DNA of 53,045 nucleotides from Cupriavidus basilensis (GTDB lineage Bacteria; Pseudomonadota; Gammaproteobacteria; Burkholderiales; Burkholderiaceae): positions 1 through 53,045 of the forward strand of contig NZ_JARJLM010000578.1 of NCBI RefSeq assembly GCF_029335485.1, given 5' to 3'. Shown piece by piece: positions 26,434 to 34,362 of this stretch; position 1 is the first letter of the stretch; the number at the start of each line of letters is the position of its first letter. The notes under the pieces are model-generated. The model had not been told where the DNA came from, made no database searches, and saw only the letters and a program-made list of their open reading frames with translations. Position numbers and translations under genes: made by a program.

Positions 26434-27744
26434 ATGAGACCCAACCGCGCCTATCAAGCTTCCGTTGTCGCGACCTGCCTGGCGATCGGCCTGTACATGA
26501 CCGTGTCGCCAGCGCTGCTGACCGCCATTGGTGTGCCTTACATCACGACCACGGGCAATTTCATCTTCAAGCTTCATCCGGGGACCTATGCGTTGCTCGC
26601 CGCCGTGGCGTTCGGCCTGCTCTCCCGCGGCAATCCCCTCACATCGGCGATCCTTTCGATGCGCAAGCATCTGCCTCTCGTTCTGCATCTCTGCGGCATC
26701 CTGCTGTTGTTCGGCTACTCGATGCTCCGGTATGGCCCATCGGGCTCGGCGTTCCTGATCGAAACGTTCATGGCGCCGGCCTTGATTGTGCTGGTGCTGG
26801 CAAACTTCCGCGCATCCGAGCAGCGGTTCGTCTATCGATTCATCCTTGGCCTCCTGGTTGTCAATTCCCTGATTGCAATCGGCGAGACGCTGTTGCAGCA
26901 GCATCTGGTCCCGTACATCGTCTCGGACGGTGTTGCGATCGAGGAAGAGTACTTTCGGGCCACATCACTGCTCGGCCACCCGCTGAACAATGCCATCATC
27001 ACCGCCAGCCTGCTCTTCAGCACACTCGATATGCGCAGCCGGCCGGCCAAGGTGCTGCTGATCGGCCTGTTCGCGATCGCGTTGCTTGTGTTCGGTGGCC
27101 GAGCCGCCTCCATCGTGGCCGTCGGCGTGTTGAGTGCCTATCTGTTCATCAAGGCCTTCAGCGGAATTGTCACGGCGCGCTTCAGCTACGTGCAGATACT
27201 GGGCGGCGCGCTGCTCGCCCTCGCCCTGACCGCGCTGTTCGCCGGCGTGGTCGCGGTATCGGGATTCGGCGAGAGCATTTTTTCGCGGCTGTACCTGGAT
27301 GACAGCGCAGCAATACGGATGCAGAACTGGCAGGTATTCAATTACATGACGCCGGGGGAGATCCTCTTTGGACTGTCGCCCCAGGACATCGTCCAAGTGA
27401 TGTTCCGGCTCGGCCTGCATTACCCGTTCGAGACCATCGAGATTCCGTGGATCTACATGACCATGCAGTTCGGCCTCTTCGGGCTCGCGGTTCTGCTGGT
27501 GTCGCTTGGTTCAGCGTCTGTCTGGTTTTACCGGCGGACCGCCGCAGGCGGCCGTCTCGCATTGCTGGTGTTTTTCGTGATTGCATCCACATATAGCTCG
27601 CTGGCCGCAAAAAACTGCGCCCTGGTGCTGCTGTTCGCCGCGGTTGCCAGCGTGAGCGGACTTGCCGTGCAACGCCCGCGCGCAGTCGCAAAACCGGCGC
27701 GCCCGCGGCAACGCGTCGGCGCAACACTGAAGGTGAGCACATGA
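26434..27744 (+). CDS. VpsF-like / Wzy-type polysaccharide polymerase
   Basis: A 436-residue protein with about ten or eleven transmembrane helices (for example ASVVATCLAIGLYMTV, YALLAAVAFGLL, LHLCGILLLFGYS and VLLIGLFAIALLVFGGRAAS). It has a large loop typical of O-antigen ligase/polymerase proteins. The RATSLLGHPLNNAIITA segment and the following VFGGRAA match my recollection of the VpsF-type exopolysaccharide polymerases. It would join lipid-linked repeat units on the periplasmic face. The next gene, a GT4 glycosyltransferase, starts in a 4-base overlap. A Wzx flippase in the opposite arm supports a Wzx/Wzy-dependent pathway. Confidence 0.85.
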   Translation: MRPNRAYQASVVATCLAIGLYMTVSPALLTAIGVPYITTTGNFIFKLHPGTYALLAAVAFGLLSRGNPLTSAILSMRKHLPLVLHLCGILLLFGYSMLRYGPSGSAFLIETFMAPALIVLVLANFRASEQRFVYRFILGLLVVNSLIAIGETLLQQHLVPYIVSDGVAIEEEYFRATSLLGHPLNNAIITASLLFSTLDMRSRPAKVLLIGLFAIALLVFGGRAASIVAVGVLSAYLFIKAFSGIVTARFSYVQILGGALLALALTALFAGVVAVSGFGESIFSRLYLDDSAAIRMQNWQVFNYMTPGEILFGLSPQDIVQVMFRLGLHYPFETIEIPWIYMTMQFGLFGLAVLLVSLGSASVWFYRRTAAGGRLALLVFFVIASTYSSLAAKNCALVLLFAAVASVSGLAVQRPRAVAKPARPRQRVGATLKVST

Positions 27745-28871
27745 AAGTGCTGCATCTGATCAATGGAGACCTCTACTCGGGCGCCGAACGCGTGGAAGAT
27801 CTGCTCGCGTTGAACTTGCCGGCATTCGGCTATCACGCGGACGTTGCAACGCTCAAGCGCGGATGCTTCGCGCAATGCCGCCAGGCATCGGGCGCAAACC
27901 TGTTCGAAGTCACGATGCGCTCGCGCATCGACTTCCACGCAGCCTGGAAGATTGCCCGGCTCCTGCGCGCGGGGCAGTTCCAATTGCTCCACACGCATAC
28001 GCCGCGCAGCGCGATGATTGGCGGAATCGCCGCCAGACTCGCGCAATGCCCTATGGTGCATCACGTCCACAGCCCGACCTCGCGCGACACCCAGACCGCC
28101 TGGCGCAATATGACGAATGCCACAGTCGAACGCTGGAGCCTCACAGGCGCACGCCGGTTGATCGCCGTATCGGACAGCCTGCGCAGCTATCTTGAGCAGG
28201 CGGGCTTCAACTCTGCGTCCATCAGTGTGGTTCCCAATGGCGTCCCCGTGCACGAACCAGGCATCGAGTGGCGCGCACCCGCAGGGCCATGGGTTGTCGG
28301 CACCGTCGGTCTGTTCCGGCCGCGCAAAGGCATCGAGATCCTGATCGAGGCGCTGCACCTATGCCTGCAATCCGGCCTGGATGTACGGCTGCTCGCCGTC
28401 GGCAGCTTCGAGGAGGATAGCTATCGCCAGGCGATGGTGCGACTGGCCCGGAAGCTTGGCGTCGCGGACAGAATCGAATGGGCAGGCTTCAAGCTCGATG
28501 TCCGCGCCGAACTGCGGCGCATGCACATCTTCGCTCTTCCGAGCCTGTATGGCGAGGGCTTGCCGATGGCACTCATCGAAGCGATGGCCGCAGGCCTGCC
28601 CGTGGCCGCGACCGCCGTGGAAGGTACACCGGAGGTACTCACGCCTGCAGGTGCTGGGCTGCTCGTCGAGCCAGGCAACGCCAGCCAGCTTGCCGACGCC
28701 ATTGCCTCGCTGGCCGCGCTCGGGCCACGCGCACGCGAGGTGGGCGACGCAGGACGCAGGCGTCAGATCGAGCGCTATTCGGACGCGGTGATGGCGCGCG
28801 CCGTAGCGGATGTCTACGACCTGGTGCTCAAGCCGCATGCGGGATGCCACGCGGAAGCGATTCCGTTGTAG
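27741..28871 (+). CDS. Glycosyltransferase family 4 protein
   Basis: A 376-residue GT-B fold transferase. The N-terminal domain starts with VLHLINGDLYSGAERVEDLL, the usual acceptor-side glycine loop. The C-terminal donor domain has GTVGLFRPRKGIEILIEALH and the retaining GT4 E-x7-E motif in EGLPMALIEAMAAG. The TAVEGTPEVL and GLLVEPGN segments follow. It would add one sugar from a nucleotide-sugar donor to the lipid-linked repeat at the inner membrane. It overlaps the polymerase gene by 4 bases; AAGGTGAG gives the ribosome site. Donor and acceptor cannot be read from sequence. Confidence 0.92.
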   Translation: MKVLHLINGDLYSGAERVEDLLALNLPAFGYHADVATLKRGCFAQCRQASGANLFEVTMRSRIDFHAAWKIARLLRAGQFQLLHTHTPRSAMIGGIAARLAQCPMVHHVHSPTSRDTQTAWRNMTNATVERWSLTGARRLIAVSDSLRSYLEQAGFNSASISVVPNGVPVHEPGIEWRAPAGPWVVGTVGLFRPRKGIEILIEALHLCLQSGLDVRLLAVGSFEEDSYRQAMVRLARKLGVADRIEWAGFKLDVRAELRRMHIFALPSLYGEGLPMALIEAMAAGLPVAATAVEGTPEVLTPAGAGLLVEPGNASQLADAIASLAALGPRAREVGDAGRRRQIERYSDAVMARAVADVYDLVLKPHAGCHAEAIPL

Positions 28872-28959
28872 CCTGGCATGAGATCGGGCGATTCTCGCCA
28901 GAATGCGCGTTTTGGGAAAACCATTGGCGCGCTCGCGCTGCCTACATCACGATCAATCC

Positions 28960-30084
28960 ATGGATCGCCGTCAGTTCCTCGCAATACTGGCTGCCGCGAG
29001 CTGTAGAACCGCCCTCGCCGCATATGGCGATGCCGGTGGCGAGAGCGCTGGCCCCATCGCCCAAAGTCAGCAGCGCAGCACCGCCGGCAGTGCTGAGAGT
29101 GCTGAGAGTGCCGGCGGCATGTCGGCAGCATCACCCGCGTCTTCCGCCAGCGGAGCATCCCTCGCCATGCATCGCGATCCAGACCTGCAGCCCTTCAGCA
29201 GCGCGAGCGTGTGGAATGCCGGAATCGGCTCGGGAGCCCGATGGAGTCGCCCCGAAGACCCCGACACCCTCGATCTGCGAGCACCGTCGACATGGATAAA
29301 CGCCGGCGAATGGTCGATGCCGTTCTACGTCGGCGCGGCCACCGATCCGCTTGTGACTGTGACGTGCACCGACACACTCTACCCGGTTTCGCCGCAACGG
29401 ATTCATATGCCGGCCGGCGCTGTACCTGCAATGCCCGTCAACGGCGACAGGCACATGAATTTCTTCGACGAGACCCAGCCGGGTCTGATGTGGTCTTATT
29501 GGGGCTGCTCGGGCAATACGGAGACGGGCTTCACCGCCGCTCTCGGCACGGTCGATCATGTCTGCGCCGACCTTCCCGGAGACTACAACTTCGGCATCGG
29601 CACGATCCGCCAATGGGAACTCGACGCCGGCGCGATCCATCACGCGCTGCGCATCGTGCTCCCGACCAGCAGGACCAGGTCGCCCGGCTCGACGTGGACG
29701 CAGGGCATCCCGTGGCCCATGAGCCACGAGGACTACAATGGTCCGACAGAATACACGGGGAATGTCATTTTCGGTTCGACCATTGGGATTCCGGCCAGCA
29801 TCCCGCTGTCATCGCTCGGCCTGACGAGCGGCGGCCTGCTCCTTGCGACCGCCTTGCAGACGTATGGGGCCATGCTGCGCGACACAGCCGGCGCCGATGG
29901 CCCTCTGCTGTTCTTCGCCGAACCGTCAGCCGAAGGATCGGTGGTGCTTGCCCAGATGCGCAGCGACCTTCCGAAGATACAGGCCCTGCTGTGCGTTCTT
30001 CGCAATCAATCGCCGGGCACGGTGAATGGTGGTGGAAAGCCGATCGCCCCGACGCCGTTGCCGTTGAAACCGGGACTCTGCTAA
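28960..30084 (+). CDS. Tat-exported protein of unknown function in the polysaccharide locus
   Basis: About 374 residues. The N-terminus MDRRQFLAILAAASCRTALA is a twin-arginine-type signal (RRQFL). A Ser/Ala/Gly-rich linker follows, encoded partly by a 9-base tandem repeat at 29089-29106, then one large domain. Its blocks (PFSSASVWNAGIGSGARW; QRIHMPAGAVPAMPVNGDRH; LMWSYWGCSGN; IHHALRIVLPTS; LTSGGLLLATALQTYGAML; GPLLFFAE) resemble a family of secreted, uncharacterised actinobacterial proteins that begin FSSxSxWN. I recognise no catalytic site. A role in processing or binding the exported polysaccharide is inference. An ATG at 28903 would add 19 residues. The stop overlaps the stop of the convergent fusion gene. 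Confidence 0.75.
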   Translation: MDRRQFLAILAAASCRTALAAYGDAGGESAGPIAQSQQRSTAGSAESAESAGGMSAASPASSASGASLAMHRDPDLQPFSSASVWNAGIGSGARWSRPEDPDTLDLRAPSTWINAGEWSMPFYVGAATDPLVTVTCTDTLYPVSPQRIHMPAGAVPAMPVNGDRHMNFFDETQPGLMWSYWGCSGNTETGFTAALGTVDHVCADLPGDYNFGIGTIRQWELDAGAIHHALRIVLPTSRTRSPGSTWTQGIPWPMSHEDYNGPTEYTGNVIFGSTIGIPASIPLSSLGLTSGGLLLATALQTYGAMLRDTAGADGPLLFFAEPSAEGSVVLAQMRSDLPKIQALLCVLRNQSPGTVNGGGKPIAPTPLPLKPGLC

Positions 30085-31571
30085 GCGGGCTCCTCGACCA
30101 CCCGGGCAGGCGCTGCCGCGGACAGGCGACGCTGGTTCATTATCGTGCCGAGCACGTTGGCGCGAACCGAGCGCAGATCGTCAAGGATGTCGCGCACCCG
30201 TGCTATCTGGGTGTGTTCCGCATCGACAACCATCATCACCGCGTCCACGTTGGAGGCGACCACCAGCCCGAACTGCGAAGCATGTGGCGTGCTGCTGCCG
30301 ACGACCACTTCATCGAAGCCGTCGCGCAGTTTCGCCCATAGTGCGCTCTGGGCTATCATCGCGTGGGCCGCGTAGTCGGGTTCGCGCAAGCCCCTGAAGG
30401 CAGTGTATGAAAGCGTGCCCGATACCTGGCGCACGGCACTCTCCAGAGGCCGGCCGCACTGCAGGCAATCCAGCACGCCCAGCTCGACGTCGGGATCCTC
30501 GGCCGAAATAAGCAGTACCCGCCGCTTGCACAATTGCGCGGACAGGCTGGCGTAAGCGAACGCCACGTCCGGCACCCCCGCCCCCCAGGACGTGCCGAGG
30601 AACTGCAACAGGCGCGCCGGACGGCTGCCAAGCGCGGTGTCGATGCGGCTCACCAGTTGGGCCATCGACATGTCAAAGTCCCGAGCCGGGCCCGCCTGCC
30701 CTTCCGCCTCCGTGCTCCCCACGCTCGGCCGCATGCAATGCTCGACATCGCGCGACGGCTGGCCATCGCTTGCAGGCACAGACCATGCGCGCCCAGGCCC
30801 GCTCATGGCATCGCGCGCCGCCATCATTTCACGCGCCAGCAAACCGGGAAAGACGAGCGCGTCATGCGCGTAACGCCGCGAGAGGCGCCCCGGCTCTGAC
30901 GCAACGCGATGCAGCCATTCGAGTCCGTGTTCGCGCATCCAGAGCGGCGCACGCGCCTTTTCGCCGGCCACGAAGTCGATCGCAGCGCCCACACATAGCG
31001 CGACCTTCGCGTCAACGCTATGCCGGTTCGCGTGAATCCACAGTTCCTGCTTCGGAGCGCCAAGACCGATGATCAGGATATCCGGCTTGGCAGCACGGAT
31101 GGCGGCGAGGACCTTGTCGCGCTCGCGCGGCACGTTCTCGAACCCGAATGGCGGACTGGATGTCCCCACCACCTCGATGCCATGCCACAGGTTCTGAATC
31201 ATCACGGACGCGCGTTGTGCGACGCCGGGCGCAGCGCCGAGCAGATAGACGCTCCTGCGGCGGTCCCCGGACGCGAGGCGATCGAAGAGACTCGGTATCA
31301 GATCGCTGCCTGGCACAACGCCCGGCAAAGGACGTCCGAGCACTCGCGACGCCCATACGACCGGCCTGCCGTCAGCCAGCACCATCGACGCGTCCCTGTA
31401 TGCCTGCCGGAAGGCCTGTGAAGCGTCCAGCTTCACAATATGGTTGACGTTCGGTGTCACCACGTAGCGGCACGGCCCCGGAGGATCTTCGAGCCAGGCC
31501 AGAATTCTCTCGATTGCGGCGTCCATGCCTATCGCATCGACTTCGATGCCAAACAGATTTGATTTTTTCAT
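30081..31571 (-). CDS. WecG/TagA/CpsF glycosyltransferase fused to a degenerate BY-kinase-like ATPase domain
   Basis: A 496-residue protein. Residues 1-255 or so are a WecG/TagA/CpsF (GT26) transferase: VTPNVNHIVKL, MVLADGRPVVWASR with the conserved Asp, VYLLGAAPGV and IIGLGAPKQELWIHAN. After a Pro/Ser linker, residues 310-485 are homologous to the ATPase encoded at 35927-36718 and to CpsD/CapB/Wzc kinase domains. However, the Walker A position reads GTSWGAGVPD (no Lys, no Ser/Thr) and Walker B reads VVVGSSTP (Asp lost). This half cannot be a normal ATPase and may be a docking module. Start: ATG at 31571; GTG at 31577 is possible. No good ribosome site. Confidence 0.85.
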   Translation of the reverse strand: MKKSNLFGIEVDAIGMDAAIERILAWLEDPPGPCRYVVTPNVNHIVKLDASQAFRQAYRDASMVLADGRPVVWASRVLGRPLPGVVPGSDLIPSLFDRLASGDRRRSVYLLGAAPGVAQRASVMIQNLWHGIEVVGTSSPPFGFENVPRERDKVLAAIRAAKPDILIIGLGAPKQELWIHANRHSVDAKVALCVGAAIDFVAGEKARAPLWMREHGLEWLHRVASEPGRLSRRYAHDALVFPGLLAREMMAARDAMSGPGRAWSVPASDGQPSRDVEHCMRPSVGSTEAEGQAGPARDFDMSMAQLVSRIDTALGSRPARLLQFLGTSWGAGVPDVAFAYASLSAQLCKRRVLLISAEDPDVELGVLDCLQCGRPLESAVRQVSGTLSYTAFRGLREPDYAAHAMIAQSALWAKLRDGFDEVVVGSSTPHASQFGLVVASNVDAVMMVVDAEHTQIARVRDILDDLRSVRANVLGTIMNQRRLSAAAPARVVEEPA

Positions 31572-31609
31572 GATCACGGCGCGTCTGATTGTTTTGGTGT
31601 TTTATGGTC

Positions 31610-32815
31610 TCAGGCCTGCTTTTCGCGATGGGCAATCCCGAGCCGGGCGAAGAGCATGCGATAGCCGCACACGCTCTTTTCCACGGTGAAATCCTGCGCG
31701 CGGGATTGCGCAGCTTTCACGTCGCCCGGCGAAATCAGCGCCCGGCCGATGGCTTCAGCGACAGCCTGTGCCGAATCCTGCGCGACCAGCTCGCCGTAGC
31801 GCCCGCCCGCGAGAACCTCGCGCGGCCCTACCGGACAATCCGTGCTGACGACCGGAATCCCCGCAGCCATGGCCTCCACCAGCACATTGCCGAACCCCTC
31901 GAACTTCGACGTCAGCACAAACACGGCGGCGCGGTGCATATAGGCGAGCACGCGCGGGCTTTGACCGGGCATGCGCACGCAAGCCGAGAGTCCTTCGCGG
32001 CGAATCCTCTCTTCCAGGCCGGCGCGCTCCGGCCCCTCGCCCAGGATGAGAAGGCGTGCAGCGCTGCCGCGCTTGCGCAGCAGCCCGAACGCGTCCAGCA
32101 GCAGCGGCAGATTCTTCTCTACGCTCAGGCGGCCCACGGCAAGCACGACCGGCGGGGCGCCTTCGGCGAACCAGAGGTCATCGACCGGTGCGTCGGCGAG
32201 TGCCTGCCAGTCAGGCGTGAGCACCGGGTTGTAGATCACCTGCACGAGTTGCCGCCTGCGCGGCCCCAGCAGGGTCGCCAGATCGTCGGCCACGCCGCTC
32301 GAAACAGCAACGACAGCGTCCGCGAGCCCATAGGCAAACGGCAGCAGCCAGGGCAGCACCCGGTATCGCCACTCGGAGCGAGAGCGCATCAGCGCTGTCA
32401 CCGGCGCATGCTCGGTCAGGACAAGGCGGCATGCGCGTCGAGACACCAGCACGGCCGCGACCGCCATGATGTTGTTATGGGTCAGCCCGGAGACCAGGAC
32501 ATCGGGCCGCTCGCGGCGCAGCAGGCGCGCAAGCCGCGGCAAGGCGCCCCGCGTGGATCCGACCCCGAGATCGGCGATCGGCAGGTCGCCAGCGAGTTCC
32601 CGCGCCATGCCTTGCATGGTATGGAGCACCAGCGTGACCTGACAACCCTCGCGTGCCAGTCCTTGCGCCAGACGGACCATCGCGACCTCCGCGCCACCCA
32701 CTATCAGCTTCGGCAAATAGATCATCACGTGTTCGCCCGCAGTCACGCGAGCCCGCGGCCGAGTTCGCGCGGGTGCGCCGATATCGGGAAGTGCATCGCT
32801 CATCCGCGTCTTCAT
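31610..32815 (-). CDS. Glycosyltransferase family 4 protein
   Basis: A 401-residue GT-B transferase. The N-terminal domain begins after a short charged leader with VMIYLPKLIVGGAEVAMVRL. The donor domain has PVVLAVGRLSVEKNLPLLLDAF, LLILGEGPERAGLEERIRR and the E-x7-E motif in EGFGNVLVEAMAAGIPVV, followed by STDCPVGPREVLAGGRYGEL. It is a retaining cytoplasmic transferase of the WcaL/GT4 type that extends the repeat unit. AAGGAA lies 7 bases before the ATG. It sits between the flippase gene (53 bases upstream) and the WecG fusion (38 bases downstream) in the minus-strand operon. Confidence 0.93.
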   Translation of the reverse strand: MKTRMSDALPDIGAPARTRPRARVTAGEHVMIYLPKLIVGGAEVAMVRLAQGLAREGCQVTLVLHTMQGMARELAGDLPIADLGVGSTRGALPRLARLLRRERPDVLVSGLTHNNIMAVAAVLVSRRACRLVLTEHAPVTALMRSRSEWRYRVLPWLLPFAYGLADAVVAVSSGVADDLATLLGPRRRQLVQVIYNPVLTPDWQALADAPVDDLWFAEGAPPVVLAVGRLSVEKNLPLLLDAFGLLRKRGSAARLLILGEGPERAGLEERIRREGLSACVRMPGQSPRVLAYMHRAAVFVLTSKFEGFGNVLVEAMAAGIPVVSTDCPVGPREVLAGGRYGELVAQDSAQAVAEAIGRALISPGDVKAAQSRAQDFTVEKSVCGYRMLFARLGIAHREKQA

Positions 32816-32868
32816 GGTGTCATTCCTTTTCGGTCGCCCGCCTGCATATCTTTCCCGTGAGGCCCCTG

Positions 32869-34332
32869 CTAGCTACGGAATTCCACGAAACGCCGATACA
32901 GGAATGCACGCATTCCCGCGACATCCAGCGCAAGACACGTGGCGGCGTATACCGCGACGCCAAGCGACACCGCGCCCGCGAGTCCCCCAAACGTTGGCGG
33001 CAGGTCCAGGCCGCGAATGGCGGCCATCATGGCGGCCGATGCCAGGACGATGCGCAGCGCCGGCCCAACGGGAAAGTCGAACTTCAACGCGCGACGGCCC
33101 AGCACGATGCTGGCGGCAAGCGCCACCGCGTGTGCGATCAGCGACGCCCAGACGGCCCCCATCAAGCCAATCCGCGGCAGCAATACGAAGTTCAGGACCA
33201 CGTTCAGCAGCGCCGCCGGACCGACACACCAGAGCACTGTCGTAGTGCGCTTGCCAAGAATGAAGGTGTGATCGAAGTAGTGAACCTGCATGCCGCTCAT
33301 CAGCGCGGAGATGACGATCCACGGCATGATCTGCAGCGCCTCCTCGCGAAACGCAGGTCCGATCAGCACCGCCCCAAGCTGGGGTCCCGCAGCGATCAAC
33401 CCGGCGCATGCCGGCAGTGCTATCGACAGGAGCAGCGTGCCATTGCTTGTCATCTGCTTGCTGGCGGCCGAGCTGCCATGCGTCTCGAGTGCACGCACGG
33501 TCAGTGGAAACGCCGCCATGCTGATGGCGATAAAGATGCTCCCGATCGATCTGTCGATGGTGTTGTAGGCCACGGAATAAATGCCGACCTCGCTCGAACC
33601 GAGCAGATATTGAATCACGATCCGGTCCGCCGCATTCAGCGCATAGCCGAGCGTATTGACCAGGATCAGCGGCCCGCCAAACGACAAAAGCGAGCGCAGC
33701 ACCCGTGCATCGGCTGGAACGCGCGTGACGCGCACGATCGCCTGGAAGTCGATTGCGCATCCAACCAGCGCGCCGGCGACGAGGCCGAGCAAGACGCTGC
33801 GCGCGCCGTCGTGGCGGACCATCAATATCGAAACGCCGAGGCCAAGTGCAAGCAATGTCTGGCTACACTCGATCAGATTGTAGCGAACGATCTTCGCGCC
33901 ACCGCGGTTGAGGGCCTGGTTGATCGACACAAGGCTGCGTGTCAGCACGAGCGGCAACCCCAGCCAAAGCCCGTCCAGGAGGTCCTTGTGGAACGTGCCG
34001 AACAACAGCACGGCCACATAGCCTGCGGAGAGCAGCGCCGAACTCAGCGCCGCGCCCCTGTAGACGCTTGCGGCGAAGACCGGCATGTTGGCATCGATCT
34101 CCGCCCGGGCATAAAAACGAGTCGCACCGACTTGCAGCCAATAGAAGAATCCCGCCTGGCACAGAAGCGTGACGTTGACGACAACGGAATAGACACCATA
34201 GTCGGCAGGACTGAGCATGCGCGTGTAGACGTACACGGAGGCAAATGCCGTGATCGCGGGAACCACGTTGGCCGGCAGATAGCCGAGGACATGCCGAACT
34301 AACACTTGCCACGCTCCCCGTTGAAATGCCAC
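32869..34332 (-). CDS. Wzx-type oligosaccharide flippase
   Basis: A 487-residue polytopic membrane protein with about 13-14 helices. The start is typical of polysaccharide transporters (VLGYLPANVVPAITAFASVY then VYTRMLSPADYGVYSVVVNV). FGGPLILVNTLGYALNAADRIVIQYLLGSSEVGIYSVAY is the family hallmark in the second half. It would flip undecaprenyl-linked repeat units to the periplasm for the polymerase at 26434. The start is a GTG at 34332 without a clear Shine-Dalgarno; an internal start a few codons later cannot be excluded. It follows the beta-propeller gene by 30 bases. Confidence 0.92.
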   Translation of the reverse strand: MAFQRGAWQVLVRHVLGYLPANVVPAITAFASVYVYTRMLSPADYGVYSVVVNVTLLCQAGFFYWLQVGATRFYARAEIDANMPVFAASVYRGAALSSALLSAGYVAVLLFGTFHKDLLDGLWLGLPLVLTRSLVSINQALNRGGAKIVRYNLIECSQTLLALGLGVSILMVRHDGARSVLLGLVAGALVGCAIDFQAIVRVTRVPADARVLRSLLSFGGPLILVNTLGYALNAADRIVIQYLLGSSEVGIYSVAYNTIDRSIGSIFIAISMAAFPLTVRALETHGSSAASKQMTSNGTLLLSIALPACAGLIAAGPQLGAVLIGPAFREEALQIMPWIVISALMSGMQVHYFDHTFILGKRTTTVLWCVGPAALLNVVLNFVLLPRIGLMGAVWASLIAHAVALAASIVLGRRALKFDFPVGPALRIVLASAAMMAAIRGLDLPPTFGGLAGAVSLGVAVYAATCLALDVAGMRAFLYRRFVEFRS

Positions 34333-34362
34333 GCCGAATGAAGGCCAGGCGGCCGTTTTGTT

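Noticed and set aside
29083-29115. Tandem AGTGCTGAG repeat flanked by GCCGGC
   Set aside because: It has only two full copies, is in frame, and encodes a Ser/Ala/Glu linker behind the Tat signal. It is an ordinary low-complexity linker, not a mobile or CRISPR-type repeat.
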